DNA of 64,000 nucleotides from Sinonovacula constricta (GCA_007844125.1 CM017573.1:5414846-5478845); one strand, 5' to 3'; counted from the stretch's first letter, positions 12,493 through 26,900 are shown. Notes: generated from the letters alone by a model not told the origin. Made by a program: numbers and translations.

Positions 12493-13260
12493 AAATTGGT
12501 GAAAGAGTGACTACAGGGATGCAAACACACCCTTTCATGCAAGCTAAACGCATGCTGAATTGAACGCTGAGTGCACACTACTGACACATAGTCTGAACAT
12601 GAATGCACCAGGACATTTGGCATATATTTTCCTGCAAATGCATACATACTTAATTCAGAACACACACTTTTTTTGCATTCCACATTGCGCAGACTTTATC
12701 AGTCAAAAATGGTTTATTTCTCCCCTAATTGTTTCATTCAGCAGATTGTCTTTCTTGAGTCATAAGTCACATTTCCAAAGGCAAGACATAAGGTTTGGAC
12801 TCATTTTGTTTTATTTTATGTTTCACACAATGATATTCCACTTGTGATATCTGTGCATTGCGACTATGTGTTCATTTTATAAATATAATTGTGTTCATCC
12901 TTGACTTGATGCTGCCTTTAAGTAAACAACATTGTGGCACTGTGTAACCCCCCAGTTGACATATTGATGTTGTTTCAGTTGTTTCATACAATAGATCTAC
13001 AACAGGTTGGTAGGTATTTACACTTATCATCATTTTTTTCACACCACTGTTACCAAACTGACATCATCTTCACATTATTTATGGTTGATTTCAACCTAAT
13101 CCCTATAGATTTTATATTACATCCTCGTGACAAAGTAAACAGTATTGTAATGTCAAAAAATGGTATTCAGGATGTCTTTCAAGGTTAATTGTTAATAGAG
13201 ATGGATCAATGTTGTCCTGATGGGGACCATATCTGCATACCATTTTTATTATGTTCATTA
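12493..13260. other. intronic sequence, no gene seen
   Basis: Overlapping short ORFs on both strands (12453-13188) have no splice or domain support. Confidence 0.4.
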
Positions 13261-16200
13261 CATCTATTACCCATGACTGGGGAAAATATTGGGTTCAAAT
13301 TACCCCTGAATGTGCTGACCAACATTAAACTATCTATAACCCATGAATGGACAAAATATTGGGACCTTAATACCCCTGAATGAACTGACCAACATTGAAC
13401 TATCTATAAGCCATGATTGGACAAAATATTGGGACCTTAATACCCCTGAATGTACTGACCAACATTAAACTATATATAACCCATGATTGGACAAGATATC
13501 AGGATCTTAATAGCCCTGAATGTACTGACCAACATTAAACTATCTATAACCCATGATTGGACAAACTATTGGGACCTTAATACCCCTGAATGTACTGACC
13601 AATATTAAACTATCTATAACCCATGATTGGACAAAATATTGGGACCTTAATACCCCTGAATGTACTGACCAACATTGAACTATCTATAAGCCATGATTGG
13701 GCAAAATATTGGGATCTTAATACCCCTGAATGTACTGACCAATATTAAACTATCGATAACCCATGATTGGACAAAATATTGGGATCTTAATACCCCTGAA
13801 TGTGCTGACCAACATTAAACTATCTATAAGCCATGATTGGACAAAATATTGGGATCTTAATACCCCTGAATGTACTGACCAATATTAAACTATCTATAAC
13901 TCATGATTGGACAAAATATTGGGTTCTTAATACCCCTGAATGTGCTGACCAACATTAAACTATCTATAACCCATGATTGGACAAAATATTGGGATCTTAA
14001 TACCCCTGAATGTACTGACCAATATTAAACTATCTATAAGCCATGATTGAACAAAATATTAGGTTCAAAATACCCCTGAATGTGCTGACCAACATTAAAC
14101 TATCTATAACCCATGATTGGGCAAAATATTGGGACCTTAATACCCCTGAATGTACTGACCAATATTAAACTATCTATAACCCATGATTGGACAAAATATT
14201 GGGACCTTAATACCCCTAAATGTACTGACCAATATTAAACTATCTATAACCCATGATTGGACAAGATATCGGGTTCTTAATACCCCTGAATGTACTGACC
14301 AACATTAAACTATATATAACCCATGATTGGACAAAATATTGGGACCTTAATACCCCTGAATGTACTGACCAATATTAAACTATCTATAACCCATGATTGG
14401 ACAAAATATTGGGATCTTAATACCCCTGAATGTACTGACCAATATTAAGCTATCCATAACCCATGATTGGACAAAATATTGGGACCTTAATACCCCTGAA
14501 TGTACTGACCAACATTAAACTATATATAACCCATGATTGGACAAAATATTGGGTTCTTAATACCCCTGAATGTACTGACCAACATTAAACTATCTATAAC
14601 CCATGATTGGACAAAATATCGGGATCTTAATACCCCTGAATGTGCTGACCAACATTAAACTATCTATAACCCATGATTGGACAAAATATTGGGATCTTAA
14701 TACCCCTGAATGTGCTGACCAACATTAAACTATCTATAACCCATGATTGGACAAAATATTGGGATCTTAATACCCCTGAATGTGCTGACCAACATTAAAC
14801 TATCTATAACCCATGATTGGACAAGATATCGGGAACTTAATACCCCTGAATGTACTGACCAATATTAAACTATCTATTACCCATGATTGGACAAAATATT
14901 GGGATCTTAATACCCCTGAATGTGCTGACCAACATTAAACTATCTATAACCCATGATTAGACAAAATATTGGGATCTTAATACCCCTGAATGTGCTGACC
15001 AATATTAAACTATCTATAACCCATGATTGGACAAAATATTGGGTTCTTAATACCCCTGAATGTGCTGACCAATATTAAACTATATATAAGCCATGATTGG
15101 ACAAAATATTGGGACCTTAATACCCCTGAATGTACTGACCAACATTAAAATATGTATTACCCATGATTGGACAAAATATTGGGTTCTTAATACCCCTGAA
15201 TGTGCTGACCAATATTAAACTATATATAAGCCATGATTGGACAAAATATTGGGACCTTAATACCCCTGAATGTACTGACCAACATTAAAATATGTATTAC
15301 CCATGATTGGGCAAAATATTGGGATCTTAATACCCCTGAATGTACTGACCAATATTAAACTATCTAAAACACATGACTGGACAAAATATTGGGATCTTAA
15401 TACCCCTGAATGTACTGACCAATATTAAACTATCTATAACCCATGATTGGACAAGATATCCGGATCTTAATACCCCTGAATGTACTGACCAATATTAAAC
15501 TATCTATAACCCATGATTGGACAAGATATCCGGATCTTAATACCCCTGAATGTACTGACCAACATTAAACTATCTATAACCCATGATTGGACAAAATATT
15601 GGGATCTTAATACCCCTGAATGTACTGACCAACATTAAACTATCTATAACCCATGATTGGACAAGATATCCGGATCTTAATACCCCTGAATGTACTGACC
15701 AACATTAAACTATCTATAACCCATGATTGGACAAAATATTGGGATCTTAATACCCCTGAATGTACTGACCAATATTAAACTATCTATAACCCATGATTGG
15801 ACAAGATATCCGGATCTTAATACCCCTGAATGTACTGACCAATATTAAACTATCTATAACCCATGATTGGACAAGATATCCGGATCTTAATACCCCTGAA
15901 TGTACTGACCAACATTAAACTATCTATAACCCATGATTGGACAAAATATTGGGATCTTAATACCCCTGAATGTACTGACCAACATTGAACTATCTATAAC
16001 CCATGATTGGACAAAATATTGGGATCTTAATACCCCTGAATGTACTGACCAACATTAAACTATCTATAACCCATGATTGGACAAAATATTGGGATCTTAA
16101 TACCCCTGAATGTGCTGACCAATATTAAACTATATATAACCCATGATTGGGCAAAATATTGGGTTCTTAATACCCCTGAATGTACTGACCAACATTAAAC

Positions 16201-18905
16201 TATATATAACCCATGATTGGGCAAAATATTGGGATCTTAATACCCCTGAATGTACTGACTAATATTAAACTATCTATAACCCATGATTGGGCAAAATATT
16301 GGGATCTTAATACCCCTGAATGTACTAACCAATATTAAACTCCATAACCCATGATTGGACAAGATATAAGGATCTTAATACCCCTGAATGTACTGACCAA
16401 TATTAAACTATATATAACCCATGATTGGACAAGATATAAGGATCTTAATACCCCTGAATGTACTGACCAATATTAAACTATCTATAACCCATGATTGGGC
16501 AAAATATTGGGATCTTAATACCCCTGAATGTACTGACCAATATTAAACTATCTATAACCCATGATTGGGCAAAATATTGGGATCTTAATACCCCTGAATG
16601 TGCTGACCAATATTAAACTATATATAACCCATGATTGGGCAAAATATTGGGATCTTAATACCCCTGAATGTACTGACCAATATTAAACTATCTATAACAA
16701 TATTGGGTTCTTAATACCCCTGAATGTACTGACCAACATTAAACTATCTATAACCCATGATTGGACAAGATATCAGGACCTTAATACCCCTGAATGTACT
16801 GACCAACATTAAACTATCTATAACCCATGATTGGACAAGATATCAGGATCTTAATACCCCTGAATGTACTGACCAATATTAAACTATCTATAAGCCATGA
16901 TTGGGCAAAATATTGGGATCTTAATACCCCTGAATGTACTGACCAATATTAAACTATCTATAAGCCATGATTGGGCAAAATATTGGGATCTTAATACCCC
17001 TGAATGTGCTGACCAACATTAAACTATATATAAGCCATGATTGGACAAAATATTGGGACCTTAATACCCCTGAATGTACTGACCAATATTAAACTATCTA
17101 TAAGCCGTGATTGGACAAAATATTGGGACCTTAATACCCCTGAATGTACTGACCAATATTAAACTATCTATAAGCCATGATTGGGCAAAATATTGGGATC
17201 TTAATACCCCTGAATGTACTGACCAATATTAAACTATCTATAACCCATGATTGGGCAAAATATTGGGATCTTAATACCCCTGAATGTGCTGACCAATATT
17301 AAACTATATATAACCCATGATTGGGCAAAATATTGGGATCTTAATACCCCTGAATGTACTGACCAATATTAAACTATCTATAACAATATTGGGTTCTTAA
17401 TACCCCTGAATGTACTGACCAACATTAAACTATCTATAACCCATGATTGGACAAGATATCAGGACCTTAATACCCCTGAATGTACTGACCAACATTAAAC
17501 TATCTATAACCCATGATTGGACAAGATATCAGGACCTTAATACCCCTGAATGTACTGACCAATATTAAACTATCTATAAGCCATGATTGGGCAAAATATT
17601 GGGATCTTAATACCCCTGAATGTACTGACCAATATTAAACTATCTATAAGCCATGATTGGGCAAAATATTGGGATCTTAATACCCCTGAATGTGCTGACC
17701 AACATTAAACTATATATAAGCCATGATTGGACAAAATATTGGGACCTTAATACCCCTGAATGTACTGACCAATATTAAACTATCTATAAGCCGTGATTGG
17801 ACAAAATATTGGGACCTTAATACCCCTGAATGTACTGACCAATATTAAACTATCTATAAGCCATGATTGGGCAAAATATTGGGATCTTAATACCCCTGAA
17901 TGTACTGACCAATATTAAACTATCTATAAGCCATGATTGGACAAAATATTGGGACCTTAATACCCCTGAATGTACTGACCAATATTAAACTATCGATAAG
18001 CCATGATTGGGCAAAATATTGGGATCTTAATACCCCTGAATGTGCTGACCAACATTAAACTATATATAAGCCATGATTGGACAAAATATTGGGATCTTAA
18101 TACCCCTAAATGTACTGACCAATATTAAACTATCTATAAGCCATGATTGGACAAAATATTGGGACCTTAATACCCCTGAATGTACTGACCAATATTAAAC
18201 TATCTATAAGCCATGATTGGGCAAAATATTGGGATCTTAATACCCCTGAATGTACTGACCAATATTAAACTATCTATAAGCCATGATTGGACAAGATATC
18301 AGGATCTTAATACCCCTGAATGTACTGACCAATATTAAACTATCTATAACCCATGATTGGTCAAGATATCAGGATCTTAATACCCCTGAATGTACTGACC
18401 AATATTAAACTATCTATTACCCATGATTGGTCAAGATATCCGGATCTTAATACCCCTAAATGTACTGACCAATATTTAACTATCTATAAGCCATGATTGG
18501 GCAAAATATTGGGATCTTAATACCCCTGAATGTGTTGACCAATATTAAACTATCTATAAGCCATGATTGGGCAAAATATTGGGATCTTAATACCCCTGAA
18601 TGTACTGACCAATATTGAACTATCTATAAGCCATGATTGGACAAGATATCAGGATCTTAATACCCCTGAATGTACTGACCAACGTTAAACTATCTATAAC
18701 CCATGATTGGACAAGATATCAGGATCTTAATACCCCTGAATGTACTGACCAATAGTAAACTATCTATAAGCCATGATTGGGCAAAATATTGGGTTCTTAA
18801 TACCCCTGAATGTGCTGACCAATATTAAACTATCTATAACCAATGATTTGGCAAAATATTGGGTTCTTAATACCCCTGAATGTGCTGACCAATATTATAC
18901 TAGGT
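13261..18905. repeat. 60-bp satellite array, about 94 copies
   Basis: Units run in register every 60 bp from about 13261. The core is ccatgattggacaaaatatt, then cttaatacccctgaatgtac, then tgaccaatattaaac. One unit is shortened at 16341, and truncated units lie at 16698 and 17384. The 686 bp between these repeat almost exactly, which is a higher-order duplication. Each unit carries ATTGG and often CCAAT. Confidence 0.97.
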
Positions 18906-19569
18906 ATTGGGCTATGATATTTTTTTAATGAGTACATTAAAACCAAAGACCTATACATGCATACAATTATCATTAGAAAAAACTGATCAAATTAAACTTT
19001 GCACATATTAACAACTTCTCTTCAACTTATATCATAGGCGAACAAACATCGTAAGTGAAGCCTAAAACTTTGATAATAGTTATGTGAAATCATAGAAAAA
19101 TAACTTGTATAGTTGCTGTGATCATAGCTGCCTGTTTGATATCACAATAAAAACATGGTAAAAGTGCAAAATATAGACTTCAATAAAAGAATTATAAATG
19201 TAGTTTGTGTACATACATGTAATGTTGTTTGTGTACATTGATGTTCTTTAACGAAAAGTGACAATTATTTCATGCACATTTAATAAATATAATATTAGTC
19301 CTTCTTAATTGTATAATTATTTTAAAATGTCACCTTGTGTAATAAACTGAGTATTCCATTTACATATCCATTACATAATTACTATCAAAGCAGGAATTGT
19401 TGAATCATCAGGGATAATCTAGTTGTTTTATTAACAGAAAAACAGTCATCCAGTTGCTACCAGACAAAACAGATTATTTTTGCTCTTATTAGTCAACTAA
19501 GACTGACAGACAACATGTTGTAATAAATAGAATTACATAAATAATGATGACCACCTGTACCTAGATTAC
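18906..19569. other. AT-rich intronic sequence, no gene seen
   Basis: There is no repeat of note and no ORF of interest. Confidence 0.4.
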
Positions 19570-19629
19570 AGAGGTGCAGTATCTGGGTGGTCCAACATCA
19601 CGGTCAAACTTCATAACAATGTAAACCGT
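19570..19629 (-). CDS. exon-like segment of the minus-strand gene
   Basis: On the minus strand a long pyrimidine tract ending tttgttctgcag precedes 20 open codons reading TVYIVMKFDRDVGPPRYCTS, then donor tct|gtaatc. Reading on gives V-I-stop at 19563-19561, so it could also be a terminal exon of a separate transcript. The residue mix and GC content are protein-like. Confidence 0.45.
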
Positions 19630-20463
19630 CTGCAGAACAAAGGCCCAGGTGGGAGGAAAGGCTCATTATATAATACCAGATGATACTGAATAGGTAGAGG
19701 ACATTAAAAAAATATACTGACATTTTAGTTAGCTAATTATTTGTGAGAAAATGTTAATTTATTGTTTTCATTCGGTAAATCTTAAATTCAGTAATAATTT
19801 CTAAACTGTTAAAAGTTCAGTTTTTTATAAAAAAATTCAGCCTAAATCTATCTATATGGTTTGCCTGATACAGTTCTGGAACCATAACAGTTGTCACACG
19901 ATATGATGTATGTACGGTACGATAATGTTCGATGTAAGATTCCATGAGCGGTTTTTACACTATACCATACACGTTTCAGTTCGATACCATGCATGATATG
20001 CATTAAGAAAATCTACATGTTACAATGCGAAACGGTGTACGCTTCAATACAACATACTGTACGGTTTCCGTTTACGTCACGTTACACGAAATACCATGGC
20101 AAATGCGTCATGTTGTTAAAGTAAAGGTTCAATCGGCCTATTTATACTGTACCAACTCGGTTTAGTCCAAATCGTTCTGCCCCAATCGGCCCACTTCCAG
20201 CGCATATAGGCGGTAATGTTTTCACACCTTTCAAATGAGACAATACAACTATTTTCGTCTAAATGGTAAAATGTGTAGGCAAATGATAAGTAAGTGAAGC
20301 CAATATGATACACTGCTTTAACATGGAACAAGTGTGTAAAAATGTACCATGTTAAGACAAATAAATTTAAATCTGTAATTTACTAACATTCTTACACCAC
20401 TTCTCTATACACGTATGTTCTAATTTTCTACCCCTATTCCCCGCATCCGTATCTGCGTTTTAC
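19630..20463. other. sequence rich in TACGATA/ATACC motifs
   Basis: Bases 19895-20100 are rich in short near-palindromic words (gtacggtacgata, ataccat), and a similar stretch lies at 23360-23630. This could mark the ends of a degraded element. The minus-strand ORF at 20116-20331 is unsupported. Confidence 0.35.
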
Positions 20464-20550
20464 TGAAGGGAAATTTCACAGCCAGATTATGTGTGCTGGG
20501 ATCTTCATACATGTATGACATGTCTTTAGACCGGATGCAGGTGTTGTACA
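20464..20550 (-). CDS. exon-like segment, minus strand
   Basis: On the minus strand the acceptor is tttacctgtag and the donor is ttca|gtaaaa. The open frame reads YNTCIRSKDMSYMYEDPSTH, then NLAVKFPF, with two bases before and one after. The phase does not join directly to the 19629 exon (it would need phase 0). Either a small exon lies between them, or the inner donor gct|gtgaaa is used. It probably belongs to the same gene. Confidence 0.4.
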
Positions 20551-20892
20551 CTACAGGTAAATGACCACTGCCCATCTAATTTGAATAGAAATGTTGTGTC
20601 ATAAAAGTGGCAATCTGTGTGGGGGCTTATTATAGCTCGTGTGATTTGTAGTTACATACACCAAATAACCTACATAAATGGACTAGCTGCTAGAAAATAA
20701 ATAACATCAGAAACATACCATTGTCTCATACTCAACCCTTTTGCAAGCACTATTTAAATAAAAACTCGGTAAGGTATAGTAGAATATTGGTCAATCAGGA
20801 AAAAAACTTGACAAACTAAAAATATTTCAACACAAAGCTATTACATAATAATTATATTATTATGAGACAAAATTGGAGTAACAACCGACAAA

Positions 20893-21129
20893 TTAACACC
20901 TCCACTTAATCCGTTCCATGTAGGGATCAAATTCATTGACATTAAAACAAATTTAGAAGACGTAATTAACGTAATTGAAAAGATTATTCCCTTAGTTATA
21001 CTCAACTCAAATACTGAGTACTGAAATATCGCTACTCACATCCACATCTACACCGATGGTAGCAAGGATACAAACAAAAATGCTATAGGAGCAGGAGTTA
21101 TTATGATTGAAAATCAACAGAACAATTAA
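20893..21129 (+). pseudogene. non-LTR retrotransposon RNase H relic (plus strand)
   Basis: A single frame reads PPLNPFHVGIKFIDIKTN, then an in-frame TGA at 21022, then HIHIYTDGSKDTNKNAIGAG. The YTDGSK motif holds the first catalytic Asp of retrotransposon RNase H. The frame ends at 21129 with no later motifs, so it is dead. Confidence 0.65.
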
Positions 21130-21789
21130 ACAAGGCCAAAATTAAACTGAACATTAAACTTTCTATATTAATATACAAACTTTTAATTATTACCCATAAA
21201 ATGTGTTCAAATAGAATAAAAGTGCCGATCAACAATAAATATTTACCCCGGCTCTTTTAGATATTTACAAGCTATCAGACAATTTACGTAAAGGATAGAC
21301 AAGAACTAATCAAAGAAATATATAGATTAAAATACTAAAATACAAATGTTAACCAAAATCTCTAATATGAATTTGGAGATTGGAATTCACCATCATAATA
21401 TATCCTATGATTAAATATTTACTAGACTCAGACTCGGATCCAGCTGCCTAGGTGAAAAAAATAAAGCCCCCTCGACAAAGCAGAACTAATAATACGCGCT
21501 CTTATTTTTTTTTAGAATAATTGCATTTCATTAAATATTTGATTAATAATATAGGATAGCACCTTCATAAACTGAATTAATACAATGTCCAACCTATATT
21601 AAAAAAAAGTACGGGAAAAGTGTGTAAGTAGTTAAGCTTGGGTTGGTAATTCAGTTAGTTTAGTATATCGTATATGATATATATTTTAGTAGAGAATTAA
21701 ATGTATTTAATGTATTTAATATCTTCTAGGTAATAAAGTGTTGCATTTTATTAAATCTGCCTTTTTCCACTGGTACAAAAAGCAAAGAC

Positions 21790-22260
21790 ATGTGTGAATA
21801 ATATAGGTCTTTGTAGCTAATCTCTTGCTATTGTGTGCTGCCTTAACCAGAACAACACGGGGTTAAAGTATTTCTCTATGTCACAGTAAGGACAGTTCCT
21901 ATTGGTGATTTTGCATTCTTTACCAGGGTAGCTTGATCCTAGTTTTAATTTAAAAAAAATATTCTAAACTAACAATATTGTGGCAGTAAATATGGAACTT
22001 AGAGTCCTACCAATATATCCGTATGTCTGAATTTGTGCGTTAATTATTATATTTATTTTATTAATTATAGCTCTTTCTCCATGGCTTGGTATCCACCCTA
22101 GTTTTATAAAGGCATTGAGGTATTTTTGACAGGAGACTGTAAAGACTATATATGTCTGCTGTCTTGCTTGATTTTGCAATGATTAGATTTCATATCATTT
22201 TCTATTGTTACCCCAACGGTATTCTTTTCAGTATCCATACTGCCGTCAAGGTACATGCCG
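21790..22260 (-). pseudogene. non-LTR retrotransposon RNase H and cysteine tail relic (minus strand)
   Basis: On the minus strand YLDGSMDTEKNTVGV matches the first RNase H motif. Further on, WIPSHGERAII resembles the last RNase H motif. After it, CKITNRNCPYCDIEKYF resembles the Cys-rich tail of such elements. Several frame changes separate the pieces. It lies in opposite orientation to the relic at 20893. Confidence 0.6.
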
Positions 22261-22893
22261 ATGTGCGCTAGTTATTTTAGGAGAGTATGTAAATGGCTTC
22301 ATCATCCTAAAGAGACTTACAAAGGACCATTTTGTTATAAGAGGAAATCAATTTAAGAACAGACCAATTTACACCTTCAGTCAACACGTTCAGGATCAAA
22401 CCAATAAACATAACGAACGGCTAAAAATCCTACTTCCTTTAAGATTAGTGGTGTCATAAAAGTGTCACCAATAATTGGAATTAACACACGTGCACATGAT
22501 TGGCAGGGCGGGAAAATGTACGGAAATTAAGAGGGCATGATGTCAGATGTTTATTGTTATTTATGATACTAGCACATTGTTTTGACAAACACATTCACAC
22601 CTTAAATATTTGATCACATCACTGGCAGAAGAATAGTGGCTTTATATTAATTTGTTTGCTGCATTTGTGAATGTACTTTTATTTAATTTCCGTCGAGCAC
22701 TTAATTGCTTTCAAGTTTATATATAAATTCGCATAAATGTGTATACAATTTACACGTTTAAAATAATTGGCGAAGAGACTATATGAGTGTTGATTGTGCC
22801 CAGCGATGACATTGGTAAGCTAGCTTTACAATTAACTAACTTGTTGGAATATCAGAGATGATTCCACACGTTCCAATTATTTATTAACAATGT

Positions 22894-23289
22894 TCATTGT
22901 ATATGAGTCGTATCATTTGAATCCCATATTTGAGACAAACCTCTTTTCCATAACCTGACAGAGCTAGATTGTGTTATAGCTAGTTTTTCCAGCTGTATGT
23001 TTAATCCAATTAAGTCTAACTGCTCTTTATTTGCCATAAAAGTGTGGGCAAATAACCAGAATCCTAGTTTTAATTTTTTTTTAAAATGTCTATTCATATT
23101 CAATCTTCGCATATTGTCATTCAAGTAATAAGTTCGAAGGTGTGCAATTATTATTTGCTCATTGATAGTATGCATGTACTGGAAATGTAATATATAGTTT
23201 AGTTTCTGTTTACAACCATAAACTTCTTTTTGTATTTGTGACGCATTTATTATGACATTTAAATTTCCAGTGAACTTTTGTATGAGCAT
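22894..23289 (-). other. 131-codon open frame, minus strand, unknown
   Basis: This frame is open and rich in Lys, Asn and Leu. It could be the upstream part of the minus-strand retrotransposon relic, since it lies on the correct side of the RNase H piece, but no reverse transcriptase motif (such as FADD) is visible. It could also be noise in AT-rich sequence. Confidence 0.25.
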
Positions 23290-23837
23290 GATAATGTCAG
23301 TAGAAAAATGTCACAATATATGTATCTATGTATCAAAGAATTATGTGAAGGCACAGTATAATTCTCCTTGTGTTACGTTACCACGGTCTTGTCATAAGTG
23401 TTACGTTCCGTTATGGTACGATATACTATTTACGATATGACTCCTTATGTTACTTTATGATAGGCCTATTACATTACACAATATGCTATGTTACCATACG
23501 ATACCTTTACGATAGAAATATGCACGATATATAATGTTTTGGACAACTGGTACAGTGCCAGGACAGATGGAGTGCAAACAGTTTACATATGTACAAAATA
23601 ATATTCATGGTATACCATGCGGTTAAATTAGTGGCGTGGTAAAAATAACAGAACCGTCAATGACTGTGCAGTTATGTACAAAATCTAGAGAGTAACTTTG
23701 TATTCTTTTTAAGGCAAAAAAATGTGTGTTTTTTTCAGTTACTAAGAAAGTAAGAAAGTAGTAACAAATGTCTGGAAGGACAAACATTCTTATGGCCATG
23801 ATTCCAATAAGTTACAGTAAATGTGTTTTAATTTCAG

Positions 23838-23913
23838 CTCCATTTCTGTGCTAGAATACCTACCCATTCACTTCCTTAAGGATGTAGTGACAGTTACACA
23901 GCTGAACATCAAG
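23838..23913 (+). CDS. exon 1 of those found, HEAT-repeat gene
   Basis: The acceptor is atttcag and the donor is aag|gtaagt, a strong consensus. The exon starts with one base that completes a codon and then reads SISVLEYLPIHFLKDVVTVT and on to LNIK, ending in phase 0. Because it starts mid-codon, at least one more upstream exon must exist. I could not find it in the window, so the true 5' end may lie further left, overlapping the minus-strand gene's introns, or in a short exon I missed. Confidence 0.65.
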
Positions 23914-26900
23914 GTAAGTAAACATACTAGGACTCAGTTTTTAAGTTTCTGAAACTGTAATGGTGACAGTTAAGGTTCTGAAACTGTAATGGTGACCTTC
24001 CACAATCCTTATAATGATACTCTTTCTAGAATCTATACTATAAAACACATCATATGGTGAATTTTTAAGGAAGTTAACCATTTGTAACTCAAATTATGTG
24101 AATTTTTATAGAGTAACCCTTGATTTTCAAAAACATGGTAAATTTTGCTGGGACAAAAAATGAAAAAGTACTTCAATTCTACAGTTCTATATTCAAATTT
24201 TGACCAATTTTCCTATTACACAATCATGCATGATAAATTAGAACAATAAGATTACACTTTGGACAAATACTTATAAAAATACAGAGCTTTGCATACATGT
24301 ACCCCCAAGCAAAATTTGAGTTTTTTGGGTGTGTTTAAAAATTAACTCTATCTATAAAAGCAAATATCTCAAGTTTGAAGCTTTGTTTTTTAAGCTCACC
24401 TGAGCACATCATTTTTTTGTGATACCATTTCGTCTGGTGTTTTGCGTCTTTCAACAACATTTTAGCTTGTGAACACACTATAGGCCACAGTTTTTATCCA
24501 ATCTTCATCAAACTATGTCAGAATGTTTGTCTGTATGAAATCTTTGATGAATTTGTTATTAGGTCACGTGGGGTCAATAAGTAGGTCAGTAGGTAAAATC
24601 TTAGAAAAAGCTTGTGAACACACTAGAGACCACATTTATAGGTCAATCTTCATCAAACTTGGGTAGAATGTTTGTCTACAATAAATCTTGAATTACTTCG
24701 TTATTGGGTCACGTAGGGGTCAAAAAGTAGGTCACTAGGTCAAATATTAGAAAAAGCTTGTGAACACACTATAGACCTCATTTATAGTCCAATCAATAAT
24801 TTTGTTATTGTAGTAAAACTTGGTCAGGATGTTTGTCTGCATAAAATCATGGATGATTTGATTATTGGGTCACCTGACGACAAAAAGTAGGTCACTAGGT
24901 CAAATCTTAGAAAAGTCACTCACTATAGGCCCCATTCATGGCCGAATCTTAACCAAACATGATCAGAATGTTTGCCTGCATGAAATCTTGGATGAGTCCA
25001 ACTGGGTCACATGGGGTCAATAAGTAGGTCAGTAGGTAAAATCTTAGAAAAAGCTTGAGAACACACTAGAGACAACATTTATAGAACAATCTTCACCAAA
25101 CTTAGTCAGAATGTTTGTCAGCATGAAATCTTGGATGGGTTCATTATTTGGTCACATGGGATCAAAAAGTATGTCACTAGGTTAAATCTTAGCAAAAGCA
25201 TGTGAACACACAAGAGGCTCCATTTATATCCCAATCTTAGTTAAAATTGATCAGAATGTTTGCCTTCTTGAAATCGTGGATTAGTTCATAACTTGGTCAT
25301 GTGGGGTCAATAAGTAGGTCACTAGGTCAAATCTTAGAAAAAAGCATGTGAGCACAACAGAGGCAGGCCACAAGAGGCAGGCCACATTCATAGCCCAATC
25401 TTCACCAAACTTGATCAGATTGTTTGTCTGCATCAAATCTTGGATAAGTATATTATTGGGTCATGTGGGGTTAAAAAGTAGGTCAATAGGTCTCATTTTA
25501 GAAAAAACCTTGAAAAACAACAACTGAAGAGGCCAGATTGACAGCCCAATCTTCTCCAAACTTGGCCAGCATGTTTGCAAGTATGAAATCTTACATGTTT
25601 TTAAATGGGTCATGTGGATTTAGTAGGTTACTTGGTAAAATTCTAGAAAATGTTATCAACCCAGTGGCCACACTAATGACTATCTTCACCAAAGATTTCT
25701 AAAGTAAATAATTCTTAATTACTTGATGCCAGATTTGAGCCTACTAAAAGCCTGTGTCTTCAGGTGAGCGATTAAGGGCTATCATGGCCCTCTTGTTTTC
25801 ATATTGTTTAAAAAAGTTCTGATGTATTTTGTTATTGTAGTAAAATTTTCAATTTTCTTTAATGTCAGGGTCAGAATGTAATGAAAGTTTTTCTGTTAAA
25901 TCTTACTGATCTTATGAATTGTATATGTTATGTATATTTTAATTTGAAACTTTTTTCTGTATATGGCAATGCTCTGTTGAATGTGTGTTGCTAACAGGGC
26001 CCTTAGCCCAGCCCTGCATGATGTAGGGTCCCTGTTTTGGCAAAACTTTCAAGTGAAATCAAGGTTGTTTTTTAGCTGACATTCAGTGTCATTCTACATA
26101 GTCATTTCTCTGAGGTTTTCCTACACCAATAACAATAGCTGGGCATCACCACCCTGAGTACAATTGTATGTCCTATTGTATTGTAAAACTATCCTTTTAC
26201 AGGATGATACCAGGGAATTCCCTGTGAAGTTTGACCCCAAGTCTGAACCCTGGTAAGTCACACCTTTAGCAAAACCATACCTACAACAGTTCTGTCATGG
26301 CTGATATGGTCTTCCTCATTAAGTAAGAAGTAAGTTCTACTAACTGCAATGTTTTCAGATGGAATAATCTGGTTATTAAATGGCAAACAATTGAGGACTT
26401 GTGGACATTGAGGTGTCTTTACAGGTTTTTCTGAACCCGTCTCCTCTTCCAGTCCTCAGCAGAACTAGACTATTATCATGAAGTGCCTGCCCTAGCACAT
26501 ACCGTTATTTTTTGTGGTTAGGTCAAATTCTCACTTACCAAAAATACATATCTTTGAAAAGTATCTGCATAATAGGAGGAATAAAGAGGAATAAACCTTT
26601 ATTGATGCTACTGTTAAATAGATTACAGATTTATTCAGGCATACAGTGGTTATCAGACAATTCACTTGAACAGCATAAATGTAAACATTGATAAAACAAT
26701 AATAAAATTAGAAAAAAAGATTTACCATGGAATGCTTTGATATCACAGATGACGCAGAAAAAGTGACAGCACTTATTTCCATTGCGGTTACAGGCTTGAA
26801 GTGATCCAGCTTAGAAAGTATTCAGTAAATATAACAGAGCGCCGTAAGCAGCGTGTTGAGGAGGACTTCATTAACAGACTGAGGTATTTTGCCGAGAAAG

